Shown: positions 40,518 to 49,765, numbered from the stretch's first letter. The stretch: 64,000 nucleotides of DNA from Corallococcus macrosporus (GCF_017302985.1 NZ_JAFIMU010000002.1:620001-684000); one strand, 5' to 3'. Program-made: numbers and translations. The notes: a model not told the origin generated them from the letters alone.

Positions 40518-42116
40518 TCAGCGCTCCATGAACTCCGCGGCCGGGAGGATCTGGACGGCGTCCGGACGCACCGGGAGCTTCTGCTGGAGGATGATCTCAT
40601 CCAGCTTGAGCAGCTCCGGCGGCTTGGGGGACGCGTAGGTGATGGGCGACGGCGCGCCGGACTTCAGCTTCTGCGCCAGTCCCTGCGCGTCCTCCGTGAC
40701 GAACACCAACGCCAGCTTCTCTGGCTGAAGCTGCCGTTTCACGGCGGCCTGCACGGACTGCGGCGTCATCGTCGTCAGCGCGGAGCGGTAGGCGTCCAGG
40801 AAGTTCGGCGTGCCGTAGTAGAGCGAGTCGATGGCGTAGCCCAGCCGGCGCTGGTCGGTCTGCTCCCACAGGCGCGTGTAGCCCTGGAGGAAGCCGCGCA
40901 CCAGGTCGAAGCGCTCCTGCGTGAGCGGCTCCTTCGACATGCGCTCCAGGAAGTACACCGCGCCGCGCGTGGCGAACACGCCGTTGGCGGGCACCACGGG
41001 GCGCAGCCAGATGGACACGTCCTGCTGGGTGCGCACCAGGTTGGTGCGGTTGAACGTGCCGTTGCCCCGGTCCTCGATGAAGTGCTCGGCGTAGGCGTAG
41101 TCGCCGTAGTTGAGGCCGCGCTGCTCACGCAGCTCGTTGAAGAGCACGCCGATGAACTGGCGGTGCTCGCCCAGGTTCGACAGCGCGAACGCCACCGGGA
41201 AGAAGTCCGGGTCGCCCCGGCGCATGGGCGTGACGAAGCCCATGCTCACGGCGGTGGAGAGCGTGGGCTTCTGGAGGATGAGCGTGCGCCCGGCCGACGA
41301 CTTCACGGTGGGCAGCTCTACCCGGGGCGCGCCCTTGGCGGGCAGCGCGGAGAGGCGCGAGGTAATGGTCTGCTGGAGGTTCGCGTCCACCGGGCCCGCG
41401 AGCCCGATGACCAGCCGGTCCTGCGTGAAGACGCGGCGCGCGTGCGCCTTCACGTCCTCCAGCGTGAGGGACTGGAGCCCCTGCACGGTGCCGCCGGTGA
41501 AGTGGGCGTACGGGTGCCCCGCGTAGAGCAGCGCGTCCAGGCCCACCTTGCCCAGCGTCTCGTCGTCCTCGCTGCGCAGGCCGTTGCGCACGGCATTGAG
41601 CGCGTTGGCGCGCAGGCGCTCGAACTCCGCGGGGTCGAAGCGCGGCTGGAGCAGCGTGTCCGTGAAGAGCAGCAGGAACGCGGGCAGGAAGTCCTGGTGG
41701 ACGCGGCCGGAGAGGGTGGTCATCTCCTTGTCGGTGAAGACCTTGAGCTCCGCCGCCATGGGGTAGAGCGCTTCCAAAAGCTGCGCGGCGGTGAGCTGCT
41801 GCGTGCCGCCCTCCGCCATCAGCTTCGCGGTGAGGGCGGTGAGGCCCTCCTTGCCCTTCGGGTCGTCGATGGAGCCCGTGTGGAAGACGAGCCGCAGGCT
41901 GACGAGCGGCGTGTCCCCCCGGGCCTGCACGACGAGGTGCATCGGCGGCGGCTGCTTCAGGGGCACCGCGGGCACGTCGCCCGGCTCGGGCTGCGGCGGC
42001 GTGGGTTCCCCGGGCGGGTTGTCCGGCGGGTTCTCGGGAGAGGGCTTGTGGTGGGCGCAGGCGGCAAGGGACAGCGCGGCGGCCAGGACGAGCGACACGG
42101 TAGCGCGGGTCTTCAT
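40518..42116 (-). CDS. M16-family peptidase-like lipoprotein, non-catalytic partner
   Basis: The 532-residue protein has a lipoprotein signal (VLAAALSLAACAH) and a Pro-rich spacer, then two M16-type domains. The HxxEH zinc motif expected after HTGSIDDP is replaced by GLTAL, so it is not a protease by itself. The second domain retains the R/Y block LREQRGLNYGDYAYAE used in substrate binding. Its ATG overlaps the stop of the catalytic partner by one base (TGATG), as expected for a heterodimer. Confidence 0.9.
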   Translation of the reverse strand: MKTRATVSLVLAAALSLAACAHHKPSPENPPDNPPGEPTPPQPEPGDVPAVPLKQPPPMHLVVQARGDTPLVSLRLVFHTGSIDDPKGKEGLTALTAKLMAEGGTQQLTAAQLLEALYPMAAELKVFTDKEMTTLSGRVHQDFLPAFLLLFTDTLLQPRFDPAEFERLRANALNAVRNGLRSEDDETLGKVGLDALLYAGHPYAHFTGGTVQGLQSLTLEDVKAHARRVFTQDRLVIGLAGPVDANLQQTITSRLSALPAKGAPRVELPTVKSSAGRTLILQKPTLSTAVSMGFVTPMRRGDPDFFPVAFALSNLGEHRQFIGVLFNELREQRGLNYGDYAYAEHFIEDRGNGTFNRTNLVRTQQDVSIWLRPVVPANGVFATRGAVYFLERMSKEPLTQERFDLVRGFLQGYTRLWEQTDQRRLGYAIDSLYYGTPNFLDAYRSALTTMTPQSVQAAVKRQLQPEKLALVFVTEDAQGLAQKLKSGAPSPITYASPKPPELLKLDEIILQQKLPVRPDAVQILPAAEFMER

Positions 42117-43480
42117 CACGGCGTCCCTCCGGCAGCGACGGCCTTGGGGGTGAGGGTGAGGACGGTGAGGTTGGCGTCCTTGAGGTACTTCCTCGCGAAC
42201 AGGGTGATCTGCTGGGGCGTCACGCTGCCCAGCTGCTTCAGGTAGCTGGCGAGCGCGTCGGGGCGGCCCATCACGCCCGCGTAGAGCGCCAGGTCGATGG
42301 CCACGTCGCGCGGCGTCTCCAGGTCCATCAGGAGGCCGTAGCGCAGGTGGTCCTGGATGGCCTTCAGGCGCGCGGCGTCCACGGGGGCACCCGTCACGGC
42401 CGTCACCTCGCGGCGCAGCACGGCGTCCACGGCGGCGCGGTGCTTCTCGTCCTGGAGGGTGGCGTCGATGGGGAAGAGGTACGGGTCGCGGTGGGGCGTG
42501 GTCCAGACGTTGATGGACTCCACGTACTGCTTCTCCAGCACCAGTTCCTTGTACGCGGGGCTGGTGTCGCCCACGAGGTACTCGGCGAGGATGGCCTGGA
42601 TGGCGGCGTCGGCCGTGTCCGCGCGGGCGGCGGGCGTGTGCCACGCGAGCACGTGGCGCGGCTGGGTGGGCTGCGGCCAGTCCACGTGGACGGAGCGGCC
42701 CCGCGTCTGCTCGGGCTCGACGGGGATGGTGACGTTGGTGGGCTGGCGCTGCCACCCGCCGTAGGCCTTCGTCACCAGGGAGACCACCTGCGCGTCGTTG
42801 AAGTCACCGACGATGAAGAGGGTGGTGTTGGCGGGCGTGTACCAGCGCTCGAAGAACGAGCGGCTGTACTCATACGCCTTGGGCATCGCCTGGATGTCTT
42901 CATAGAAGCCGAGCGTGGTGTGCTGGTACGTGTGGCGCGTGAAGGCCGTCTTCGCCAGCGCCTCCTCCAGCTTGAGGTCCGGGCCCGCGGCGTTCTTGTG
43001 GTACTCGCCCAGGACGGCGAGCGCCTCCGTCTGGAAGGACGGCTCGGAGTACTCCAGGTTCTGGAAGCGGTCCGCCTCCAGCGCGATGAGCTTCTCCAGG
43101 CCAGCGGTGGGGCCGTACACCTGGTACACGGTGATGTCGTCGGTCGTGAACGCGTTGTCGTCGAAGCCGTAGCCGCCGAGGATGTGCTCGCGCTGGCCCT
43201 CCGGGTTCGCCTTCGTCCCCTTGAACATCATGTGTTCGAAGAAGTGGGCGAAGCCGGTGCGGCCGGGCTCCACCTCGTTGCGGGACCCCACGCGCACGGC
43301 CGTCACATACGCCACGATGCCGGGCGAGTTGAACGGCACGCGCACCACGGTGAGCCCGTTGGGCAGGCGCGTGGTGTTCAACGTGTAGGGGAAGAAGCGG
43401 GAGGCGTCTGGAGGCGGCTCGGCGGATGCCGGGAGCACCGGCATCAGGAGCAGCAGCAGGAGGGGCAACAGGCGGCGCAT
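42116..43480 (-). CDS. M16-family zinc metallopeptidase, catalytic subunit
   Basis: The 454-residue protein has a Leu-rich signal peptide (LLPLLLLLLMPVLPASA) and an intact inverted zinc motif in FAHFFEHMMFKGT. The downstream Glu ligand lies in the EADRFQNLEYSE region. Two M16 domains can be traced. M16B pairs like this act in the periplasm on peptides or small proteins. It is coupled to the non-catalytic partner downstream. Confidence 0.93.
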   Translation of the reverse strand: MRRLLPLLLLLLMPVLPASAEPPPDASRFFPYTLNTTRLPNGLTVVRVPFNSPGIVAYVTAVRVGSRNEVEPGRTGFAHFFEHMMFKGTKANPEGQREHILGGYGFDDNAFTTDDITVYQVYGPTAGLEKLIALEADRFQNLEYSEPSFQTEALAVLGEYHKNAAGPDLKLEEALAKTAFTRHTYQHTTLGFYEDIQAMPKAYEYSRSFFERWYTPANTTLFIVGDFNDAQVVSLVTKAYGGWQRQPTNVTIPVEPEQTRGRSVHVDWPQPTQPRHVLAWHTPAARADTADAAIQAILAEYLVGDTSPAYKELVLEKQYVESINVWTTPHRDPYLFPIDATLQDEKHRAAVDAVLRREVTAVTGAPVDAARLKAIQDHLRYGLLMDLETPRDVAIDLALYAGVMGRPDALASYLKQLGSVTPQQITLFARKYLKDANLTVLTLTPKAVAAGGTP

Positions 43481-43568
43481 GCGCGGACCCTTTCAGTGCT
43501 GGGAAAGGGCGGGACGTTACGCCGGAGGTAGGGCGGCAGGTGTGGCTTTTCCGCGCGCGTGTCAGGCC

Positions 43569-44576
43569 TCACACGGTGATGACGATCTTCCCGAAGTGGC
43601 CGCCGGACTCCATGTACTGGAGGGACTCGCGGGCCTGGGCGAAGGGGAAGACGCGGTCGATGACGGGCCGGGTCTTCTCCCGGGACATGGCCTTGAGCAT
43701 GTCCTCGAACATCTCGCGGCTGCCCACGTAGGTGCTGACGACGCGCAGGTGCTTGCTGCCGGTGGCGGAGGTGTCCGGCTTGCCGGGGGCACCCGTGAGC
43801 AGTCCGATGAGCGCGATGTGTCCGCCCGCCTTGGTGGCCGCGACGGAGCGGGGCAGCGTGCCCGCGCCGCCCACCTCCAGCACGTGGTCCACGCCCTGGC
43901 CGCCGGTGAGCGTGAGGACCGCCTGCTCCCAGTCCTGCGTCTGGCGGTAGTTGATGAGCCCCTCCGCGCCCAGCGCCTTCGCGCGCTGGAGCTTGTCGTC
44001 CTGGCTGGAGGTGATGATGACGCGGGCGCCAAGGAGGCGCGCGAACTGGAGCGCGAAGATGGACACGCCGCCAGTGCCCTGCGCGAGCACGGTCTGCCCG
44101 GCCTTGAGGCCGCCCTGGGGGACGAGCGCGTTCCAGGCGGTGACGGCGGCGCAGGGCAGGGTGGCGCCCTCCTCGTAGGAGAGCCAGTCCGGGAGGAGGG
44201 CGAGCCCTTCCGCGTCCAGGCAGACGTACTCGGAGAGGACGCCGGGGACGCTGCCGCCGAGCGCATGGGCGACCCGCTCCGGGGTGCGCTCGCCGTCGGT
44301 CCAGGTCTGGAAGAAGGTGGGGGCGACGCGGTCCCCGGGCTTCACGCGGGTGACGCCGTGGCCCACGGCGACGACCTGGCCGGCGCCGTCCGAGCAGGGG
44401 ATGAGGGGGAGCTTGAGGCCGGGGTAGGTGCCGCGGGTGATGATGAGGTCGCGGTAGTTGAGGGAGACGGCGTGGATGCGGACGAGCGCCTGGCCGGGAC
44501 CCGGTTGGGGCTGGGGCTTCTCCACGAGGGTCCAACTGGAGGAACCGGTGGTGTGCTGGAGCTCGTACGCCTGCAT
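43569..44576 (-). CDS. Zinc-independent MDR-family NAD(P)-dependent oxidoreductase
   Basis: The 335-residue protein is a medium-chain dehydrogenase/reductase of the quinone-reductase-like type. It has an N-terminal GroES-like fold (SLNYRDLIITRGTYPG, IPCSDGAGQVVAVG) and a Rossmann domain with AQGTGGVSIFALQFARLLG. The structural-zinc cysteine cluster is absent. The substrate is unknown. A GGAGG site lies before the ATG. It is divergent from ssrA. Confidence 0.9.
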   Translation of the reverse strand: MQAYELQHTTGSSSWTLVEKPQPQPGPGQALVRIHAVSLNYRDLIITRGTYPGLKLPLIPCSDGAGQVVAVGHGVTRVKPGDRVAPTFFQTWTDGERTPERVAHALGGSVPGVLSEYVCLDAEGLALLPDWLSYEEGATLPCAAVTAWNALVPQGGLKAGQTVLAQGTGGVSIFALQFARLLGARVIITSSQDDKLQRAKALGAEGLINYRQTQDWEQAVLTLTGGQGVDHVLEVGGAGTLPRSVAATKAGGHIALIGLLTGAPGKPDTSATGSKHLRVVSTYVGSREMFEDMLKAMSREKTRPVIDRVFPFAQARESLQYMESGGHFGKIVITV

Positions 44577-44658
44577 GGGGGAGTGCCTCCGGGGGCTTGC
44601 CCGGGGGGCAAGCAGGGAAGGGGATGTTGCCGGAGCGACCCGCGAGCAATCAGGAGGA

Positions 44659-44686
44659 TTGACGGAGGGCGTTCAGCGGTTAATGT
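44659..44686 (+). promoter_or_regulatory. Probable ssrA promoter
   Basis: TTGACG (44659-44664) and TAATGT (44681-44686) are 16 bases apart. A start near 44693 would give a 5' leader of about 40 bases, removed by RNase P as usual for tmRNA. Confidence 0.5.
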
Positions 44687-44731
44687 AGGTCGAGTGCGGA
44701 GCAGTGGTGGCCGCATGACGTACATCGAACC

Positions 44732-45092
44732 GGGGGCGACCTGGCTTCGACGGGGGCAATGACGTTCGAGACGCGTGCCGAGCTTGTTGGGTGCTCGTAA
44801 AACTTCCGACAACAACACAAAAGCCAACGACAACGTTGAGCTCGCGCTGGCTGCCTAACTAGCAGTCTCTAGTGCGCGGTCCCCCTGCTCTCGGTCCGTG
44901 GGGTGGGGATGGGCCGTCATAATGCGGACTGGCTGCCAAGGGTGCCTGGGCCCGAGGTGACGAGATCTTTCCAGGACCGGCATCCGGTATCCCGTCCGTG
45001 GGAGCCCGGGTGACGTAGCAAATCGCGGACTACGCACGTAGGGTCGAAGAGCCGACGGCTTTCGGACGAGGGTTCGATTCCCTCCGCCTCCA
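44732..45092 (+). ncRNA. ssrA: Transfer-messenger RNA (tmRNA)
   Basis: The 5' end GGGGGCGACCTGGCTTCGAC and the 3' end (T-arm GGTTCGATTCCCTCC, then CGCCTCC) form the tRNA-like half. The 7-bp acceptor is GGGGGCG with CGCCTCC (one G-U). The tag frame 44823-44855 reads ANDNVELALAA and stops at TAA 44856. This rescues stalled ribosomes and marks the product for ClpXP. The terminal CCA is not encoded: the genome has A-CAG after the acceptor, so it must be added. The first tag residue is inferred from other tmRNAs. Confidence 0.95.
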
Positions 45093-45098
45093 CAGTGA

Positions 45099-45143
45099 AA
45101 GAGCCTGGCAATCCAGTACGGGTTGCCAGGCTCTTCCTTTTCC
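45099..45143 (+). terminator. Intrinsic terminator of ssrA
   Basis: A perfect 13-bp stem (AAGAGCCTGGCAA at 45099-45111 with 45123-45135) is followed by CCTTTT. It also faces the end of the minus-strand gene at 45147 and may serve both directions. Confidence 0.9.
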
Positions 45144-45146
45144 GGG

Positions 45147-46637
45147 CTACTTCTTCACTTCGCGGCCCACGGTGATGGCGAAGCCCACACCGCCCTGCTC
45201 GCCGACCTCGTCACCGGTGGCTTCGGACTCCGAGTGCTGGACGACCTGCATCTCGAAGGTCTCCGTCTTGTCGCCTACGTCGGCCTCGAAGGTGACGGTG
45301 GCGTGCGCCTCCGCTCCCGGCTCCAGTTCCATGTCCATGAGCCGCGCGCCCTCCACGTGGGTGATGCGCACCAGCCCCTCTCCCGCGATCTCGAAGCCCG
45401 TGCCGCGGCGGCTCCACTTCGCCCACAGCGCGTCGTCCAGCTTGAGCAGCACCTTGCCGCGCTCGAGGAAGGAGGCTTGGCCGGGCGCCGGACGGACCTC
45501 CAACTCCAGACGCGACGGGCGCTGCGCCAGCACGTTGAGGACGCGGAAGTCGAACGACGCGGCCGGCCGCAGCGGCGACAGGTTCACGACGTTCACGTTG
45601 CGCCACGCCAGGTTGTTGTTCTGGGCGGTGGACACGAGCGTGTTGGAGCCGGTGACCAGCGGGAACGTGATGGGATCATTGGGCCCCACCCAGACCGCCA
45701 GCAGGCAGTAGTGGCCCGGGGCGGGGACGGAGGTCCACGGCACCTGCACCTCGGTGACTCCCACGGGGATGCTGACCGGGACGGTGTTGATGAGGGTCCA
45801 GCTGGTGGGCCAGACGGCCGCGCCTCCGGAGGCCGTGTAGTAGACCCGCAGGGTGCCGGACGTGGGAGTCGGCGTGGGGGCGGGCGGGGTGCCCACGTTG
45901 TTGAGGCTCACGTAGACGAAGTTCGTCTGGCCGAACTCCGGGTTCTCGTTGCCCACGCAACCGGCGTTCTGGCAGACGCGGATGTCCGGGCTCATCCAGA
46001 TGGGAGTGGACCCGTAGGAGCCCGGTTCCACGCCCACGTCGCCCGGGATGTCGCGGATGAAGACGTCCTGGCGGCAGCGGGTGATGACGAGCGTGGCGGA
46101 ATCCACCGCGCTGTCATCCTGGACGATGACGTCCAGGTAGCCCTGCGCGTTGAGCGTGGGCAGCAGGTTGGTGCCGGTGCCCGGCAGCGAGGCCAGGTTG
46201 AGCGCCACGACGCCGGTGCTCAGCCAGGGGATCCCCAGGTTGGCGAGCGACTCCCCCCAGCCCGGAGCGGCGAAGGTGCCGGAGGGGTTCACGAACCACA
46301 ACCCCATGCTGTCGTTGCTGCCACCGTTGCGCACCGTCATGCGCAGCGTGGCCCCGCAGATACGGCCGCCGGTGGCGTTGAGGTTGGAGAAGGTGGTGGC
46401 GAAGTAGCGGTCCGCGCCCTGATCATCAAACGGGCGGATGCCAGGGATGGAGTAGTTGGCGGCGACCCAGGTCTGCAAGCCCGGGCTGGGCGACACGGGC
46501 TCCGTGGGCAGGGTGAAGTTGTCCGCGATGCCCTGCGTGTACGTCTGCGCGCCAGCCGCGCCGCTCCAGGCGAGCGCGAGCACCGTGGACAGCTTCAGGA
46601 CGGACCCCAGGAGGGACCGGTGACGGGGGTGGTTCAT
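45147..46637 (-). CDS. Large secreted protein with Ig-like repeats, function unknown
   Basis: From the ATG at 46637 (AGAGGA just upstream) the protein is 496 residues. A signal peptide (LSTVLALAWSGAAGAQ) is followed by three beta-rich parts. These include RICGATLRMTVRN, a middle part with cysteines (ICGA, RCRQ, VCQNAGCVG), and a CARDB-like stretch VPWTSVPAPGHYCLLAVWVG. The C-terminal 120 residues have the pattern of an Ig-like adhesion module. No enzyme motif is recognised. Its tail meets the ssrA terminator. Confidence 0.8.
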   Translation of the reverse strand: MNHPRHRSLLGSVLKLSTVLALAWSGAAGAQTYTQGIADNFTLPTEPVSPSPGLQTWVAANYSIPGIRPFDDQGADRYFATTFSNLNATGGRICGATLRMTVRNGGSNDSMGLWFVNPSGTFAAPGWGESLANLGIPWLSTGVVALNLASLPGTGTNLLPTLNAQGYLDVIVQDDSAVDSATLVITRCRQDVFIRDIPGDVGVEPGSYGSTPIWMSPDIRVCQNAGCVGNENPEFGQTNFVYVSLNNVGTPPAPTPTPTSGTLRVYYTASGGAAVWPTSWTLINTVPVSIPVGVTEVQVPWTSVPAPGHYCLLAVWVGPNDPITFPLVTGSNTLVSTAQNNNLAWRNVNVVNLSPLRPAASFDFRVLNVLAQRPSRLELEVRPAPGQASFLERGKVLLKLDDALWAKWSRRGTGFEIAGEGLVRITHVEGARLMDMELEPGAEAHATVTFEADVGDKTETFEMQVVQHSESEATGDEVGEQGGVGFAITVGREVKK

Positions 46638-46980
46638 GCGTTCCTCTGTCTTTGAAGGGATGCAGTGGACGCGGCCTGAACGGTAGGACTGGGAAATAAC
46701 AGGCCCGGAAGAACGCCATCGGGAAGAGAACCGCGCGGACAAAGGTAGAGCAAGATTGGTGCCCGTGATTGTTCAGATTGAGGCGTGCGCCTGGGAATGG
46801 CTTGGATTGAGACCCATTCGGCTACACTTGGTGCATAGATGTGGCGCGGAGGGTTACGGGCGGAGGGGAATGGCGTGCCTATACCGGGCACCGTTCTGCA
46901 TGTCCTGCCGCTGAGGAGATGCTTATTGATGCATCACTAACGCTGTTGGCCATTGATGCGCGACGCCGATGCGAAGTCCG
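46638..46980. other. Gene-poor stretch at the start of the accessory region
   Basis: This holds the upstream region of the 45147 gene on its left side. I see no convincing gene to its right. A short plus-strand frame from 46841 has poor codon pattern and no homology that I recognise. Confidence 0.4.
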
Positions 46981-47403
46981 CTACGTCGCGCCTGCGGACT
47001 TGCTGGCCAATGCGGTGGATGAGCCGCGGGCCGATATCGACTCCTTGAGGCTGAACCTGCTGTAGTTCGCCACGAGTCGGCACTTCTGCGACCCGGGCCA
47101 CCTCCCGTGGAAAGGAAGGTTCCGGTTTGTGTCGTCCATGAACTTTGCGGACAGCTCCTGCTCCTCGGCGCCGGCCTGGCCCATGACGAAGGCCTTGAAG
47201 CGTCCGCCGCCGTTCTTCTTCGCGTCGGAGAGGTTCCCCACGTAGGAGGCCACCGTGCCAATGCGGCTGGGCTCGCTGGCGGGCTGCGTCCGCTCGGCGG
47301 ACACCACCTTCAGCTCAGCGATCGCGGACAGGCCCTTGAATCCGTCCTTGGTGCGGATGGACTGCACCTCCAGGCGGTAGTGCCGGCCGACCGTGAACAC
47401 CAA
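46981..47403 (-). pseudogene. Remnant resembling a phage ssDNA-binding-type protein
   Basis: The 140-residue frame lacks a good start: the first codon is TTG and similarity-like sequence runs to the very edge. The first 95 residues (HYRLEVQSIRTKDGFKGLSAIAEL-like, then SYVGNLSDAKKNGGGRFKAFV) resemble small phage proteins of the DUF669/SSB-like kind as I remember them. The remaining tail looks like out-of-frame sequence. It is probably truncated at both ends. Homology is not certain. Confidence 0.35.
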
Positions 47404-47412
47404 CTGCGAGTT

Positions 47413-47598
47413 ATGAGCACCATGCCCGAAGCATTCAGTTACAACGAGTGGCGAGAATTGGCAGGCTTCGAGCCGGATTCAAACCGGCCGGGCTATCCTC
47501 AACCGCTCCCCGGACAAACTCATAACGGGGCTGCCGCATTTCGGCACGAAGTCGAAAAGGTAGTGGCAAACTATCGTTTTCTCGAGCGGCGCTGGTGA
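47413..47598 (+). CDS. Short hypothetical protein
   Basis: A 61-residue frame starting MSTMPEAFSYNEWRELAGFE and ending NYRFLERRW. Composition is protein-like, with a helix EVEKVVANYRFLERRW, but no family is recognised. Its end overlaps the DUF4365 gene end by 28 bases, tail to tail. It may be a relic of the mobile region rather than a working gene. Confidence 0.35.
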   Translation: MSTMPEAFSYNEWRELAGFEPDSNRPGYPQPLPGQTHNGAAAFRHEVEKVVANYRFLERRW

Positions 47599-48467
47599 GT
47601 TTTCAAGGTCGGCTCCAGCATCCCCTTTTGAATAAACTCTCGGATGGCCTCTTTGTTGAGAATTATATAATCAAAAGCATCGGTCATGCATATGAGGACA
47701 GGGGACGAGAGAGGGCCCATAGCTTTCTCGGAGGCCCAGTATAGCAGCGAGAGAATCACTGCGCCGAGGCGTGCTCCCTCTTCGTCCTCGTCCTTCTTTA
47801 TTATTTCTGAGTCCTTGGCGTTTTGGTACAACTCATAGAGCTTCGGATTGATGTAGAGATCAGGTGGGTTCGCTATTGCAGCTCCCAGAAGCAGTAGCAT
47901 TTCCACGCCTAGAATGAGTCGGTCGTGTTCTGCTTGATTTTTGCGCTCCGAGCTGGCGGCATCGTCGTTGATGATGTCGTTTTTCACGACGATTAATCTC
48001 TCGAAGTGTCTCCCCCAAGCCGTCCAGATGATACTGCGACCACTTTCTTCGTTAAGGAGTTTGGTTGCGCTGAATTCTAGTTTTATGGTTTCTTTGTCGT
48101 AGTCGGTGTTGAAGGGCGTTGCTTTGGGGGGGCTTGGGTATGTGTAGTATCCAATGTTGCTCTTGAGATCCCAAAGTGCGATGATCACCAAGTCGGATGA
48201 GCGAGACCATTTAAGCATATGGTCGTAGCTGACTTTCCATTCGAGATTCCCGTTTTTGTTCTTGAGCCTCTCTGGGTTCTTGGTGCCCTTGACTTGGGCC
48301 AGTATGCGAAAATGTTGAACCTCGTCTTCAAATACGGGTTGGATTAGAAGGTCTTCGCCATAGTCTTGCTTTATTTGTTCGCATGCGCACCCAAGCGCTG
48401 TGAATAGGCTGATCACGCGATTCTGGGCCTCGTCGGCGGTTCGATGTGCTTCTGTGCGTTTAGGCAT
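47571..48467 (-). CDS. DUF4365-domain protein, PD-(D/E)xK nuclease-like, acquired
   Basis: From the ATG at 48467 the 298-residue protein begins MPKRTEAHRTADEAQNRV. The DUF4365 core shows DYGEDLLIQP (D39) and RILAQVKGT (Q58-x-K60), which matches the D...QxK pattern of PD-(D/E)xK nucleases. The C-terminal 150 residues are helical and unassigned. Base composition is clearly more A/T-rich than the chromosome, with codons such as ATA and TTA. DUF4365 genes are often near mobile elements and some have been linked with phage defence. A role here is only inferred. Confidence 0.75.
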   Translation of the reverse strand: MPKRTEAHRTADEAQNRVISLFTALGCACEQIKQDYGEDLLIQPVFEDEVQHFRILAQVKGTKNPERLKNKNGNLEWKVSYDHMLKWSRSSDLVIIALWDLKSNIGYYTYPSPPKATPFNTDYDKETIKLEFSATKLLNEESGRSIIWTAWGRHFERLIVVKNDIINDDAASSERKNQAEHDRLILGVEMLLLLGAAIANPPDLYINPKLYELYQNAKDSEIIKKDEDEEGARLGAVILSLLYWASEKAMGPLSSPVLICMTDAFDYIILNKEAIREFIQKGMLEPTLKTHQRRSRKR

Positions 48468-48665
48468 AGGCTGGGTGGCGTTGGTACGTATGGTGTGAGA
48501 GTGGTTTCTGCTGACACTTGCCGATTTACGATAGCTAAGGGGCGCCACAGCTGAAAGTTCCCCCCATTTGACAGGTGTGCACAAACCGATTCAGAAAGTC
48601 GCCGACTCGTCGCTCAGAAGGGCTTGCTCCCGGAGGGCGGTGAAGGACCGAAGGTTTACACATTC

Positions 48666-49765
48666 CGAGCGACAACGGTGATCGCGGCGGTTGAGGTGGG
48701 TAGCCGCAGTATGAGAACCAAGCGGCTGGGGCCTGCGGTAGCACGGTCGAGATTGCCTCGCGCATGGCCTGGATGAGAGCGGCATGGGTTCGCGCGCCGA
48801 TGGCCCGCAGGCGCGTCTTCACCTTCAGCCAGCAGGACTTGATGGGATTGAGGTCGGGGCTGTAGGGCGGCAGGAAGAGGAGATGAGCCTCGCGACTGCG
48901 GATGAGCGCCTCGACAGCGGGTCGGTGATGAACACTGAGGTTGTCCATGACAACCACGTCGTCGGGCTTGAGAATGGGTAACAGCCCCTCTCGTACATAG
49001 GTCTCAATGCGTTCACCATTGGTGACGCCCTCGAAGGTCAGCACGGGCCCCACTCCTTGCAGCGTGAGGTCCCCAATAATCGTGAGCACCTGCCAACGAC
49101 CCAGAGGGACATAACCGCGTGCGCGCGCCCCTCGCCGAGCACGACCGTATCGGCACATCATGCTGAGGGTGGCCGCGGTTTCATCAATGAAATGGAGGCG
49201 CGACGGCTTCAGTTCAGCGGCCTTACCCAAGTACCGCCTTCGCGCGTGGCGATTCTTCGCCAGGCGCCGCTCGGAGGCGAGGAGCGACTTTTATTATGCG
49301 TCTAGCCGATTCGGCGGAATGCACGTCCCATGGTGAAGCGGCTCACCCGTACTCCGGTCGCCTCGGCGTAGGCATCCGCAATCTCCTGGGTCGTGCTGTC
49401 GGGCTGGGCATCCAGCAGTCGCTTCACCTTGGCCAAATCGCCATCCGGTATTCGGTAGTGAGGCCGGGGTCCGGTACGCGTTGGCGCGATGGAGTGGGTG
49501 CGCTTCCAGCGGCCGATGAGCCGATCCACTGTCGCGACCCCTACTTGAAACCGACAGGCAATCTCTTCCCACGTTCCCTCGTGCGCCAGGTACGCCTCAA
49601 GAATGCGTTGCCTCAAGTCCATCGAGAGTGGTGCGCCCATGGCCTCAATTTATGGGCTCCAGCGCAGACCTTCTTGCTTCGATGCCCTGGGGCGGACCAC
49701 TCCAGGGCTACGCTTCTTGCTTCGCTCGATCAGCCTCTCTGAGCACCGTTGTAGGCTCGCAGCAT
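48666..49765 (-). mobile_element. IS630-family insertion sequence, decayed
   Basis: The transposase frames are flanked by imperfect inverted ends. GAGCGACAACGGTG at about 48668 faces the complement of CACCGTTGTAGGCTC at about 49751; ACAACGGTG is identical in both. The span of about 1.1 kb is normal for IS630. Exact ends and the TA target duplication are not resolved. Confidence 0.65.
48690..49640 (-). pseudogene. IS630-family transposase, broken by a stop and a frameshift
   Basis: The N-terminal HTH part (49640 down to 49302, MGAPLSMDLRQRILEAYLAH) ends at RRIG-stop. The DDE part resumes in another frame from about 49287 with KSLLASERRLAKNR and continues through FIDETA, VVMDNLSVHH and PYSPDLNPIKSCW. 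In intact relatives the junction reads RR-(L/I)-G-(Y/W)-T-x-x-K-K-S-L. Here a TAG replaces the aromatic codon, and one A is missing from the A-run a few bases later. Two lesions argue for an inactive copy rather than programmed frameshifting. The conserved end is near WFSYCGY; sequence beyond it is read-through. Confidence 0.8.

Noticed and set aside
45060-45100. tmRNA 3' end as an integration site for the nearby accessory region
   Set aside because: The ssrA terminator and a G/C-rich gene follow directly, no integrase is present, and I saw no second copy of the 3' end further on.
46841-47065. Small plus-strand frame after the secreted-protein gene
   Set aside because: No ribosome-binding site, no recognisable domain, and it overlaps the better-supported remnant on the other strand.
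47470-47500. T-arm-like sequence on the minus strand (GCCGG-TTTGAAT-CCGGC)
   Set aside because: No matching acceptor stem, D-arm or anticodon arm could be placed, and the loop lacks the usual C. It is a chance hairpin.
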